Source: Bimastos eiseni (lineage: Eukaryota; Annelida; Clitellata; Crassiclitellata; Lumbricidae). Taken from it: 64,000 nt of DNA. The position numbers and the translations under genes are program-made. The notes under the pieces are model-generated. The model searched no databases, was not told the origin of the DNA, and saw only the letters and a list, made by a program, of their open reading frames with translations. Location of the stretch: the NCBI GenBank assembly GCA_959347315.1, contig OY365807.1, forward strand, positions 11,077,787-11,141,786. Direction: 5' to 3'. Positions 22,339-34,548 of this stretch are shown in pieces (the stretch's first letter is position 1; the number at the start of each line of letters is the position of its first letter).

Positions 22339-23590
22339 GGGAAGCGCCCATCAAATTATATCTTACGTACGCAAAAAAATAGGATTTTCGGCCCCCTCCC
22401 TTTGTTGCACCGCGTACATTTCGTGGACCCCTCCCCATGCATACGTACAATTGAGCTCTACCCCTTCCATTGCAAAGGTTAAATAGCTAAAAACATCTAT
22501 AAGACATTGATTTTAACACATTTTTTGTTAAGCATCATATTTAACAGGTTAAATTTTATTATAATGTAATATGAAACTTAAGTTATCGTTATTTTTATTA
22601 TTATTATAGCAGTTTTACACGGCGCCCCTTCAAGGCCATCTACTCAGAAGCGCTCCTGGCCCAGGCTCAAACAGCGACAAGGCCAGATAAGAAAAGGGCG
22701 GATTGGCCTAGAAGGCGTCAGTTACTGTGCCACTTGAAGGCCATTCCAGGTAACTGGACCAGCCAGTAAGAAAGCACAGAGCTGACGGATACATGTAGCA
22801 GTCCGCGCACGGGACTAGTAACTCCGCATGCGCAGCGAGTCACGGCGTCAAACAATGACAGTGGGAAAAATAGTTCTAGGAGATAGAGGGGCGTAAGGCC
22901 CTCAATGCAGTGCCGCACCAGCGCACAGCGGATAAGACAGCCAGGACGTCACGCATGTATACCGAGAGATTTTGTCAAACTCAGGGACTCGGCCTACAAG
23001 TCGGGCGGCCGTGCACAAAATCCCGTCAGTAGTCCAGTATAATGTTCCAATATAACGGTCATAAAAATTATTATAGGCTTACAGGATGTAATAGCCACCA
23101 AAATACTTTTTTAGTTGCACGTTTTAACTGTAATTTTAGTTTTTATTTGTGAGTAAAAATAATACCATATTTTAAGAAAAGATGAATTTATGGAATAATT
23201 AAAGCTATTCCATCCTGAAATTTGCGCCCCTTCTATATTTGCGCCTTGTGCCACGGCACCGCCTGGCACGACCTCGGTGCCCTGGCAGCAGGCTGTTTTG
23301 GTTAAGCATCAATTAACGCCTTAAACTTCCTAATTGTCACGAAGAAATAAAATACTAGCAATACTTGCATTTTACTGCTATATAAAATTGATAAGTAGGA
23401 ATATAGTTTGTGATTGGGTTTACATTTTTGATTTTTATATATAGCATAAAGTGGACGTCATAATTAAACCGATTGCGTGCGTACACATTTCTCGGAACCT
23501 CCCCTCCATACACACTCTTACGCAAAATCGCTGTAATTTCTCGGAACCCCTCCCCTCGCTGAACACGTAATATGTGGATGGCCCCTCACA
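22339..23590 (+). mobile_element. GTACGTA-family MITE (family D), copy 2, interrupted
   Basis: The left part (from about 22339, TTACGTACGCAAAAAA) and the right part (from about 23280 to 23590, ending GTAATATGTGGATGGCCCC) align with the two halves of the copy at 23710-24223. About 700 bp of unrelated DNA separates them, including a GCGCC...CTACTCAGAAGCGCT LINE-type tail. Confidence 0.6.
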
Positions 23591-23709
23591 GGATCACCCC
23601 ACCTAATGCAGTTGGTCATGACTACTGACCATAGCGTGTGTTCATGCTCGTTTAATTTATGCAGTAATTAGTTGTGTTCATGAAAAACTATAACTTACAC
23701 TGACTACAT

Positions 23710-24223
23710 GTGAGGGCCCATCCACATATCACGTACGCAAAAAATCTGATTTTCGGACCCTCCTCTCTCCTGTTGCAACGCGTACATTTCGTCGACCCCT
23801 CCCCGTGCGTACGTACATTTGAGCTCTACCCCTCTCCCCCACCATTGAAAAGGTTATATAGCTAAAAACATCTATATGACATTGATTTTACCACTGGCAA
23901 TTTAGTTTTGCTAAGCAACATAGTTAACAGCTTAAATTTGTTAACTGTTATGAAGAAATAAAACACTAACAACACTTGCATTTGAAACCGTTTTAATGCT
24001 ACATAAAGTTGATCAAGCAGGAATATAGTCTGAGATTAGGTTTACATTTCTGATTTTCATATTCTGTATTGTGGGCGTCATAATTAGACAATTATATTTG
24101 CGTACGTACATATTTTCGGGACCCCCTCCCCCTCCACCCCCATACGCACCCGCACGCAAAATGGCCGAAATTCTAAACCCCCCTCCCCTTCGCTGCGTAC
24201 GTAATATATGGACGGTTCCTCAC
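23710..24223 (+). mobile_element. GTACGTA-family MITE (family D), copy 3, best preserved
   Basis: The terminal inverted repeats are long: CCCATCCACATATCACGTACG at the left and CGTACGTAATATATGGACGG at the right. C-rich blocks alternate with GTACGTA palindromes inside. No coding capacity was seen. The type of target duplication is unclear. Confidence 0.7.
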
Positions 24224-25270
24224 CACATATTAACATGACATAAATATAAATAAGAATGGACATTTCTAGGTCTCAAAATAAATCAAAACGATTTATGCAT
24301 AAGAACGGCTTGATTATATCACATTTAAGAAGTTTTGCAAAAAACATTTTAAACATGAGAGGTGCATATGTAGTCAAAGGAAAGCATGTGCAGATGATGT
24401 CATGAGCAGAAAAATATAAAATATTTGTAGCAATGTACATAATAAAATCATACATTAGACCCTACATCAACTGTGCATTTAAGAAAACAACAATAACATG
24501 GAATAAAAATGCAACCTTTTAAAGTCACTTGCTAGCAGTAAGATCACACCAAAAGGCAAGAAATGTGAATGCAAAATTTGTAAACTATATAGTTTCTATG
24601 TCCAGATTTAAAAAAATATTTTGCACCTGTATATCAACATTCAAGATTTTTAAACTGAAGTATGAATGAATACATTTTACTCAAAAGACTTGACCCTAAG
24701 TGCTCTTAACAAATACACATCTAGTAAATTATCTTATCTGAAAACAAATATGATAAATCGTACTATGAAAAATCATACCGTGCGAGATCGACCACACCCT
24801 GTCACCTTCAACTTTAGATTTTGCTGAAAATTATTCAATGCAAAATTGCATTACGATATTTAAAATTTGACTGTGATATACCATCTAAAAGTAGGCAAAA
24901 CTTTTATATAATTGTGCCAAATATATCAAATATATAAAGCCATATATCCAACAAGCAGTACATTACAAAGAACAGAGGCATTAGGAATTCACTGCTGAAT
25001 TCAGACAATTATTGTGGACTTAATGCACCTATTACAATGACAGTGACTTCTTAAGTAGAGACTTCACGTTGCAGCACAGTTGCCAACATGCTATCTCAGA
25101 AAAGACTTACTGTGGCTGAAATGACAGTCAGCAAGATTTTCAACTGGAGTCCAGAAAGAAAATTATTTTTATCATCAGCCAACTCAGTTTCTTAAGTGTT
25201 CCAATTTTCTTTGTACAAGTAGTTTTATGACATTGCTGGGTTAGGCTACAGAGTATTCGAATGCCGTTAC
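24224..25270. other. AT-rich stretch without recognised genes
   Basis: Only one short frame (60 codons) and no repeats of note were seen before the TA-rich microsatellite near 25281. Confidence 0.4.
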
Positions 25271-25280
25271 TGTCCATGAC

Positions 25281-25352
25281 TATATATATATATAAATATA
25301 TTATATATATATATATATATATCTACAGGTATATACATATATATATATACAC
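25281..25352. repeat. TA-rich microsatellite
   Basis: Runs of TA and ATAC units around 25281-25352. A second ATAC/ATAT run lies at about 25500-25660 inside the next element. Confidence 0.8.
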
Positions 25353-25422
25353 TAAAATTGTCTACAGCTAATCATCCAAATACAAACTGAAAACATAGAA
25401 AACAAGTATCACTTGGAGGTAA

Positions 25423-25872
25423 CAGGACAATTACCCCCGGCCAATTACCCCCCCCCCCCGGTGCAAACAACCCCCCCAGACAATAACCCCCAAATAGTGT
25501 AAGGGTAACACGACATACATACAGGCATACATACATATATATATACCTACATACATACATAAATACATATATACATACATAAATAAATACATATATATAT
25601 ATACATACATACATAAACACATACATACCTGCATGCATGCGTACATACATACATACAAGATTGGACTCAAAAGGTATATAAAGGAAAAGTGTTAATATGT
25701 GTTATCAGCCTAATTGATGTTTGCAACCTATCTACTAATTTGAATCTAACTGTATTTGCGTTATATTTTCTTCAACGGGTGGGGGTTAGTGTCCGGGGTT
25801 TATTTGCATGGGGGTAATTGTCCGGGGTAATTGATACGGGGGGGGGGTTATTGTCCGGGGGTAATTGTCCTA
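25423..25872. mobile_element. Inverted-repeat element with G-run termini around an ATAC microsatellite
   Basis: The left end reads GGACAATTACCCCCGG and the right end CCGGGGGTAATTGTCC, a perfect 16-bp inverted pair. Inside each terminus come several repeats of CAATTACCCC/CAATAACCCC (left) or GGGGTAATTGTCC (right), with runs of nine to eleven C or G. The middle is an ATAC repeat. It has the layout of a non-autonomous DNA element, but no clear target duplication was found. Confidence 0.6.
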
Positions 25873-26292
25873 TATCCCACTGGGACTCCAGACTAGATCA
25901 CTTCAAAGTAAGATGGTGGTAGTTGCAGTTTAATGACAGTGTGTGATAACAAAGATCGTGAGGTCTCCCTCCTCCTTTATCCAGGCTTGGTACTAGTGCT
26001 GCCAGAGAACGAGCAATGCAGGAGTTATCAAAGTAAGACATTCAGGACTGTATTTTCATTTATCAATAAACTGAAAGTGCTTCTGTTCTATCCTGTGATC
26101 ATTTAGTGTTTCAATTATAATTGGAAACTAGTGTTAAAACCTATATAACAAATTATTATCTATTTAACAATTACTAACATCTGTTGAAAACGTATCAAGT
26201 GAGGATCACATGTCCTGTCCAAAACATTCCCAACAAAGTTTACATGCCAAATACTTAAAAAACGTGTTCTTACATATTTTAACTTTGACCTG

Positions 26293-26466
26293 GTAGGATA
26301 TCAGATTATGTCAAAGAAATTTTAAGAAGAGGAAAAAGAGTTATTGCTGATTGCTTTTCTGCTGGAAGCGGACACATTTTGCTATCTCATGGATGTTCGA
26401 CAAAAGTCCATGCATTCATAAAACAGCTCGGTAACATTGTCCGTAGCCCTCAACACCCAGTTTGAT
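26293..26466 (+). other. Exon-like fragment resembling part of an eIF2B-type subunit
   Basis: An open frame reads DYVKEILRRGKRVIADCF, then HILLSHGCSTKVHAFIKQL, and stops at 26463-26465. An acceptor-like TGGTAG precedes it. The pattern of a helix followed by hydrophobic-LL-x-HG-x-S recalls the ILTHxxSRVVL region of eIF2B alpha/beta/delta proteins. The match is short, no neighbouring exons were found, and it could be a fossil or chance. No function is claimed. Confidence 0.25.
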
Positions 26467-26547
26467 GAAATGGATGTTCTTACGACTGAATGCTGATAAC
26501 AAATTTGTCTTCTTTGGTAAACATCATTTTGCTGGGGATGTTGTGAC

Positions 26548-27017
26548 TAGGGCTGTACCGAATATTGCTTCGTATTCGCTTTGGAGACGAATAGTGGGCC
26601 AAATAATTATGGTATTTGTCCGAATAGTAGTGGTTGGACCGAATACTAATAGTGGTGACATGACATCTATTTCTGCACAAGCGGTGGCTGCTATATCGAG
26701 TGGACTGAAGCAACTCTACTGCCTGAACCATGGCATCACAGTGTCAGCCGTCTCATTTCTAAGTTTAGTTAAATTAGTTCCATTTCAAGTTCATGCAAAC
26801 TGGCAGAAGGATGCAGAAATAAATGTAGTTAACCATTTACCCTTAGTTTATGTATTAAATTAACTTAACTGAAAGAAACTCTTGCACACAATTGGAAATT
26901 TTAAATTTGTCAGTGGACCTATTTTGTACACTATTTGTATTCATATTCGTCCGAATAGTTGGTCCAATTATTCGTATTCGGCCGAATAGTGAAAATCACC
27001 TATTCGGTACAGCCCTA
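26548..27017. mobile_element. hAT-type MITE, family C relative (CCGAAT arrays)
   Basis: The ends read TAGGGCTGTACCGAAT and ATTCGGTACAGCCCTA. The 8-bp target duplication GTTGTGAC is perfect (26540-26547 and 27018-27025). CGAATAGT and TTCGTATTCG motifs are dense at both ends. The 470-bp interior is non-coding: the long plus-strand frame crossing it starts outside and is accidental. Confidence 0.93.
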
Positions 27018-27192
27018 GTTGTGACACCATAACAGTTTATGGGTCAACTTTTTATATTCATGAAATAATTTATATAGATAACACTTGCTTGAACAGCATC
27101 AGCCATCATTATTTTGAAATTTCATTAAAATTCATGGCTATCTACATGAGTTATGTAAAATTACAATTGGACAAATTTCATATAATGACTAT

Positions 27193-27193
27193 G

Positions 27194-27224
<31 letters not shown>

Positions 27225-27265
27225 CATAAGTATATATATATACATACATATATATATATACCGGT
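27193..27265. repeat. TA/TACA microsatellite
   Basis: Alternating TA runs with ATACAT units. A LINE-type tail (GTGCCTCTGAGTAG ... GGGTGCTATAT) follows at about 27279-27325. Confidence 0.8.
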
Positions 27266-27329
27266 ATATACATTTGGAGTGCCTCTGAGTAGTTATTTTG
27301 AAGGGGTGCTATATCAAGTATTTATGATT

Positions 27330-29450
27330 GACATATATAATGACTATGGCATATAATATATTATATATTTCACTTCTTATAAGTCCTGTGACTGTTGAAT
27401 TGAAAAACAACCATAAGCGTTTAATAAATTTTCATCTAATCAACAATCAGTTCAAAATGACTCACTGATAAAGTGTCCATTCAGAAATCACAGAAAAAAC
27501 TTAACCCTTAAACCTCCAATTATTATATCAATCGCATTTATTATTATATCAATCACAGCGGCCTCAGGAGTGGTAAGAGTTAAAGCATAGATAGAAATAT
27601 TATATCAAGACCAACACAAAACATATTGATCAGGTAATATCTATTATAATATTACAAACTAGCATGTGCTAGTCAATTTAATTTCAGTCTTTTGGTTTCA
27701 ATAGCTTTTCAAACATAAACAAAAGAGGAACTTCTAAAGAGGTACAACAGTAATGTCAGTAAAAAAATAATTAATTGCATAGTGAACAGCCAAGAATAGA
27801 CATACACTCTAGCTAGTCAAATATTAAAAAAAAACAATAGTACTGATTACATCTGAGTACTAAAATCATTTTATACCACCAGAAGCTTATGGCGTGCACT
27901 CTCTTAAATATGAAGTTTATATAAACTCTAGCAGTAAATTTTCCCAAAATCAGCTACTGAAGTTGGCCCCTTGTCTGTCAGTTTAACAAATATTAGCATG
28001 TCAGTATGAATTCATTTGCAATAAAACAGACATTAAGTATATCCAGTAGGAGCCCATTACTTGCCAAGTCAGAATATAAACAAATTTTTTAAAACGTGCA
28101 GCCGTTTTTATTCATATTGAGGGAGGCAAATTCAAGAAAATGCAGTTGGCGCTTTCTGAGATGGCATAGTGGAAGAGCTCTGTCCTTTAAAGTCTTTACT
28201 CACGACACAGGCTCTTTATGTCACCAGCAACTATCAGAATACAGAAGTGAAAACTCATGCTCTATATGCTCTACTTCTCAAGTTATTTCATGTCGCATAT
28301 GGCCTTAGAGAATATCTAGCAAAAATCGGATATAACTTTTGGCCCGCTCGAGTTCACATTTAGAAGGTTAATCTGGTTAGTACATGTGTCAAATCACCAT
28401 CACCATATCGTAATTATTGAATTTCTTAATGAAAAGGCTAAAACAGCACCCACTAAAACAAAACACGTACAGTCGAATGAAAGTTTGGACAAGTCAGCTC
28501 ACTTGCTTCAAACTACGCGTCTTGGTACAAGAAACGAAACATTGCATCGCGTTGGCCTTGCTGCGCTAATAAACAAACATCGCTATATAAAAGGTCATTT
28601 TTAACCAAACACTTCGCTCCAAAAAAGCGAAAATTAAGTAAACTATCAGACAAACTTCATTACGCATCGCTATGTAAAGCAATCCTCACCTTGACACAGA
28701 GTTACGTAGAAATTAAGAGAAAACGTTTACCCAGCCCTCGCATACGTGTTATTTACTTTCAAAATGGCAGCGTAGTTGACGAGGCAAAGCGCTATAATAG
28801 GGAAACCTGAGTCGCACCAAGTATAATAATAAAAAGAATCAATTCGAACACAATGACATGGCCTATTCGCTAACACAATTATTATTGAGCTGCAATCTTG
28901 TAAAACCAACGCATTCCACATAAACATGTTCAACATCACTTATCCATCTTATCATGTCCAGTGCAATTATTGTTTATCAAAGCTTTACTCATACGCATGC
29001 GCCGCTTGGTTTGCACTTTTTACGTTGTTGCGAATTGAAACTGAGCAAACCATGAAGAGAACCTTTTTGTTCAGTTTTAATGCGCGTTTAATAACGATGG
29101 CGCATCAGAACGAAACAAATTCAGTTCAAACCTAAGCCATTCAGTGCTAAGAATAGATATACGGATGTGCTGAGAGTTGAAGCAACAAGGGATCGAGTCT
29201 GAGAAAGAGGAGGAATCAGAATTGGATTGTGATTTAGAAAGCATTGTCTTCAGTTTTGAGTAAAAGGCCTGTGGGATCGAGGTATACTTGCGGATATTTG
29301 CCTTAGGCCTAATGATCACATCTTTTAAGAGGAAACTTACAAAATTTGGCTATTAAAATTATCCAGGTCAAATTACAGTGGTTTTAACACAGACTAGCCT
29401 AAACGTCTTCTGATTCACTTTAAACCCTTGTTAATTAGGCCTATGTTATG
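27330..29450. other. Stretch without recognised genes; CpG-bearing patch near 28.5-29.1 kb
   Basis: Mostly AT-rich with short frames only. Around 28.5-29.1 kb CpG is more frequent, and an NRF1-like ACGCATGCGCCG occurs at about 28993. This could mark a promoter, but no exon was found to go with it. Confidence 0.3.
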
Positions 29451-29462
29451 TTATGTATGTTA

Positions 29463-30785
29463 GGGGCCGTTCACATATTATATAGCGCCCAAGAGGTAGG
29501 TGGGTGGGTTCCTGTTTTGTGTATGGTAGGCGGGGGGGGGGGTAGGTTGAAGATTTCGTTCTATAACAAACTTTTTTCAGCTGATGCTATTTTGCCTGTT
29601 TGCCTGCCAATTGGAAATTCCTTATACAACGGACCTTCATTGTCTAATCGAAGTTCACAAAACTAACACCATCACCTGGTGAATTGATTTGACGTATACG
29701 TTATTACTTATTATGTGTATATCCACTTTTAATTTTAACAATTTCCTGTGCATAGCTTTACACGCTCTTAAATTCGATTCTGTGTGATTTGTTTTGATTC
29801 TGGTTTAAATTAAAATTAATTCACTTGAAATAATTATGTTGGTAGGTATTATCAGGATGTTTGATTTCATTTTCTATAGTATGTGCAAACAATTTATATG
29901 TTTGCTTTAATACCCAATTGTAGTTATAGTATACACTCTGTATGATACGCCATTAAATAGGTAAAGTTGTACCGCGAACTTATCGATAAATACCTGACAG
30001 TGCAATATTAAACCAATCGATTCTGTGTGATACTGCAATTAATCCTTATTTCTTGTGCAAAACAGGAGGGAAAAATTGTGTTTTTATAAAAGCTTCAGAT
30101 TGTGCAATACAATTATGTTGATTATATGTCATTTAATGTGCTTATAAGCTGGTGTGGGGTAGGTAGCATATCTGTTATATAAAGGGTTGGCGGGTCACAG
30201 CCAAAGTTGTATGATCTCGAGACAGTGTCTCGGTCTCGAGACAGTTTTTTAGTGTCTCGGTCTCGGAAGCCTGCTGTCTCGGTCTCGAGGTAGTGTCTCG
30301 AATTTTTAAAAACAGTCTTGAAGTGAAAGTCTTGTTCTGTCTCGAACAAGCGGTCTCGATAAGTTTCGTGTTAACTGTCTTAAAATTTTACGCTAGGCCG
30401 AAGAAGAAATATCGAAAAAGATAAAACTCGGCATTATACAAAACTGTTCTTGGGAATTGATACATTATACATTATAATTAAGTTTCAAATTGAAATTACA
30501 AATGAACCTTATTCCCGAAACCTGATACATTAGTATTTTACAGCCTTTTATATAGGATCACTTGTTTTTTACTGTCTCAAACTGTCTTGAACCTAGTGTC
30601 TCGGTCTCGGTACCTCACTGTCTCTGTCTCGGTACCTCACTGTCTCGGTCTCGTCTTGGTCTTGAAGTTTAAGGTCATGCATACAACACTGGTCACGGCT
30701 GCTATTATATAACGTCATTAGGGGGAAGGGTTGGCCCAAAAATTGAAATTTTATGCGTTATATAATATGTGAACGGTCCCTTATG
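29463..30785. mobile_element. Inverted-repeat element hosting a nested hAT copy
   Basis: The left terminus GGGGCCGTTCACATATTATA and the right terminus TATAATATGTGAACGGTCCC are long inverted repeats. The element at 30202-30691 lies inside it. The terminal motif GGCCGTTCACATATT resembles that of family D and of 33033-33514, so these may be distant relatives. The superfamily is not assigned. Confidence 0.6.
30202..30691. mobile_element. hAT-type MITE with TCTCGG/CTCGAG arrays, copy 1
   Basis: The left end is CAAAGTTGTATGATCTCGAG and the right end GGTCATGCATACAACACTG. The flanking 8-mers GTCACAGC and GTCACGGC match at 7 of 8 positions. Between the ends, GTCTCGGTCTCGAG-type repeats are dense on both sides. 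They read as low-complexity charged peptides but are not genes. Confidence 0.8.
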
Positions 30786-30789
30786 TTAA

Positions 30790-32470
30790 TTGGCTAACCT
30801 TTCTATGGGTGCCTTAATTTCTATATGTGCCCGCTGATCTTTGTCTCAATAATTCCTCGCGCGCATCAACCGCAAATTGGCTAATGGCTCCAGATTATAG
30901 GCCTAACGACAGTTATTGGCAACAAATACCCAAATGTGAGCACCTTTACGAAAATTTTAAACTATGGAAAAATGATTGAGCGCAACAAATTAAGCGTGCG
31001 ATGTGCTCACATTTCGGACCATCCAGTCGGCGTAAGAAAAAAATCCTTACAATTATGGAACAAGATAAAAATCCTATCATCGCTCACTCATAATTAATTG
31101 TACATAATACACATTCTAACAATAACTGTAGTTATATCATGGCAAAAAATTAGACCATGTTATCGCTCATATACGAAAAGGGAAAATAAGTTTTTGCTGG
31201 AGTTTATTCTAACGACTAAAGCACTAGCATTCTATGAAAAGAGGAATTGAAAAACTTTTTTAACGTTCTCGGACATGCTTGTTATTAGGGCCCTACTACG
31301 GATATTCAGTGAGTGGCGCCACCGTCTATGCTGATTAAGTGAAATAATCAAACATGCTCACATTTGGGCGCTCACCTTTGGGTACTTTACCCTATTACAG
31401 CACTCAAATCGTAATCTCCAAATTTATAAAGCGCCACCTGAAAGCCAAGCGCAGGGCACTAGCTTATTCACAAGCGCTGCATCAAATCAAAGGTGTTGTC
31501 CAACAGATAGTCTATGGTAGAGCATAATCCGGTTTCCAGCTGGCAGGAGGTCAGCATTTATTAAATATTCGGCTATTCAATCCGGAATCGTATAATGTAC
31601 CTCTGCGATTGACTTAGGCATAGTTATTTGCTCTTGGTGAAGATGGGTGGTAGGCCTATGCCTATACATGTATATGTTCTGATCAGAAATTGTGTCTCCT
31701 AGTCAAATTAATTAAGTCACCGAAGACAGGACAGGCAAATGATGTACTTGCTGTTGTTCTGGGCTGCACCATTGCTGATTAACACGAAAGGGTCAATCCT
31801 AACCCCTCTGCATCAGCCAGAAACTGGAAGCATGGGGGTCAAAAGAAGCAGCATGGGGTCTAACCCTCTGCATGATTACCTTTCCCCGACAAATCGGACA
31901 CTGTCCAATTAACGAGTCTAAAGTTGTCCGTTGACTACGATATGCCCCCGGACGGACATTGAACTGGACGAGAAAACTCACTCAGTTGGATATTGTCAAT
32001 AGGTCCTAATATAGGCATAAGCCTATTATGCTACTGATTGCAATTTTTCGACCATGTGATCTCACAACTAACTAATGTTACACTGACCTAACCCGTCTAG
32101 TGGGAAGCTCCGATAGCGAGAGCGGAATGGTATCCCGCCTTCATATGCAGAGGCCAAGGAAATTATGATGTAAGTAGGCCTACTTCTATACATTCATGGC
32201 ACTCTCAAGGTTAGCTCACGAACTACCACCTAAATTCCGACATTTTTGCATTTTTATCCCACTAAGGATTTGCCTATTGTGTTTTGACATCTGCCTTGTT
32301 ATTACCAACTTCACCACTGCTTGAACTCTAGCAGCGCCAGTCCCAAGCTTGGATAAAGGAGGAGGGTGACGTTAATGATTTTTTACTATCAAACGGTGTC
32401 GTTAAACTGAAACAACTAGTACTATTTGAATATCTTACAGTCACGCTGTAGTTGTTTGTAGTCATTCATG
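30790..32470. other. Stretch without recognised genes
   Basis: A LINE-type GCGCC tail lies at about 31425-31475. Otherwise there are only short frames (the longest is 60 codons at 31799-31981, minus) with no recognisable motif. Confidence 0.4.
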
Positions 32471-32995
32471 AGTAAATCTCAGGGATGTGGTCTCGAGACC
32501 GCGGTCTTGGTCTCGAGACGGTCTTGAACCTGGAAAACTGCGGTCTTGGTCTCGAATGCATCGGTCTTGGTCTTGGTCTTTGTCTCGATTGCGTCGGTCT
32601 TGGTCTTAAAGGAACGGTCTTGGGGTTGGTCTCCGTCTTAAAATAGCGTTCTTGATTCATTTGCCGTATCAGAGCAATTTTTTTATATTTGTCGGTTATT
32701 TTCGAATAGTAGAGACATCGGATGTTTAGACCCTACGCGATTGTTATCGTTTTATGGCATGCTGACCATCTATATATACATGCTAATATATGGGCAAAAA
32801 ATGCATTTGCAACAGAGCCAGCCATTTCAAAATTTGCTTTAACAATTTTCAAGGTTTCGGACAATCTACTAATTATGTGGTCGGCCACGTGTAGACACTG
32901 TCAATCTACAATACCGAGTACAAGTAGGCCTACATTATTCAAACGGAACGTTAATCTACTTGTTCAGGTGTCTTAGAGTATATAGTAGGCCTAAG

Positions 32996-34239
32996 CAGTG
33001 CTTAAAGTGTAAAAAAAGAAGTGCCTGGACGCTAGGGGAGCCGTCCATAAATGATGTCACACAATTTTGGACGATTTTGGATCCTCCCCTTCGTCACGTG
33101 TCGTCACATATGCCATGACCCCTCAATTATGACGTCACGTCACAAGACCCTGAGCCCCCCCCCCCCCGAAAATCAATCCAGATCTCCAGAATGTTACGCA
33201 AATTTTCTTATAATTATAAAAAAAATTATTTGTAACCATAAAATATTTCAAATTATAATAGTAGAACAAAGAAAAATGGAAAAATTAAGTATCCTATAAT
33301 GACTACAATCTCATGCATTCCTCACGATGAAAGACTATCATAATCATAATTAGTGTTGATTAATTGTGGTAACAACTACAGCTAATTAAGTGGAACTTGT
33401 TTAAATGAGTGTAAGTTTTTAATAAAATTATGTATTTTTATGTGATGATGTGACGTCACATTTCGTCGACCCCTTTACCCCTTGTCACACATAGTTACAT
33501 ATGGACGGCCCCTAGTGTCTAAAAATTGCTCAGGCAGAGCACCAACATATTAAGTCGACTACAGATGGTTCGTGCACTATGGTCTGGGTTCGTTAAAATA
33601 GAAGCTGGATTGGTGATATTAATGATGCTGGAATAGAAGTTGGATGAGTGAACGAAATTCTTCCAAAAGAGATGCCATTTAGATAAACATAATGCCTAGG
33701 CCTACCGAAATAAAAGTTGGATCATCTAAAAGAATATTTGCCTAAATAGAAGTTCAATTGACAAAAATTATTCTTGCTCAACCAGAAGCTGGATTTGCAG
33801 ACATTATTATTATCTATTCAACTTCTAGTTAATAAAATACAATGGCGAAAAATTGAATTTGCTATCATTCATTAGGCTTTTTGTCCGTCAACCATTATTT
33901 AGTTGTCAATTATTTGTTGGTGAAATATTTGTTGTAATTAAAGCGTAGGCCTGCAGAGAATTGCTTTTCTTTGTGTAATTGTCGACAAGGGGCCAGTGGC
34001 GCCGGCATCGTTTTGAAAGTTGGTAATATAAAGTTTGTAAATGCGCGAAGCGCGAAATTTTTTCCTACTCTTTTTTCTGTTGATAATAACGTACACATAT
34101 AGAAGAATTGCACTGCTGCATGGACGCTCATGGACGGCGTCCAGACTCTGCTGGCCAAATAGGTGGCATTACGGCGTCCAGCCTCGAAAATAAGTGCCTG
34201 GACGCCGTCTATGACCGCCCAGGCACACTTAAAGCCCTG
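32996..34239. mobile_element. hAT-type element nested in 32480-34548
   Basis: The left end CAGTGCTTAAAGTGT and the right end CACTTAAAGCCCTG are imperfect inverted repeats. The flanking 8-mers GGCCTAAG and GGTCTAAG match at 7 of 8 positions. Inner marks AAGTGCCTGGACGC recur near both ends. Frames inside are short. Confidence 0.78.
33033..33514. mobile_element. GGCCGTCCAT-type MITE nested in 32996-34239
   Basis: The left end is TAGGGGAGCCGTCCATAA and the right end ATATGGACGGCCCCTA. TGATGTCAC and TGACGTCAC motifs lie inside, along with a run of ten C. No target duplication was recognised. It is the innermost of three nested elements. Confidence 0.7.
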
Positions 34240-34548
34240 GGTCTAAGTAATTTGTAGTGTGATTTTCTCAGACCGAAGCCAAGGGCAAAAGTTTAGACTT
34301 GCGGATAAAATTGTTTTCTGGACCATTCGTAAGATTAGTATTCTTCAGCAATAAAATTGATGTTTTAAGCCTGTTATTCCGTTTTAGCGTCTTAATAAAT
34401 TGAATTGTTAAAAAAGAGTATCGGTCTTTGTCTTGGTCTTGGTCTCGGATGATCGGTCTCGGTCTTGATCTTGACCCTCGGACCACTCGGTCTTGGTCTT
34501 AGACCTCTCGGTCTTGGTCTCGAGGTTTTGGTCTCGTGCCCAACACTG

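Larger units (their letters stand above)
32480..34548. mobile_element. hAT-type element with TCTCGG/TCTTGG arrays, copy 2 (outermost of a nest)
   Basis: The left end is CAGGGATGTGGTCTCGAG and the right end GTCTCGTGCCCAACACTG. The flanking 8-mers GTAAATCT and GTAAATAT match at 7 of 8 positions. Arrays of GGTCTTGGTCTCGA lie at both ends (32490-32640 and 34425-34535). Two further elements sit inside it (32996-34239 and 33033-33514). Confidence 0.8.

Noticed and set aside
26462..26863. 133-residue plus frame
   Set aside because: Most of it crosses a hAT MITE bounded by a perfect 8-bp target duplication, so the frame is accidental.
30122..30349. Charged low-complexity frames rich in RDRD/ETKTKT (also 32466-32660 and 34268-34590)
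   Set aside because: They are translations of the TCTCGG/TCTTGG arrays at the ends of hAT-like elements.
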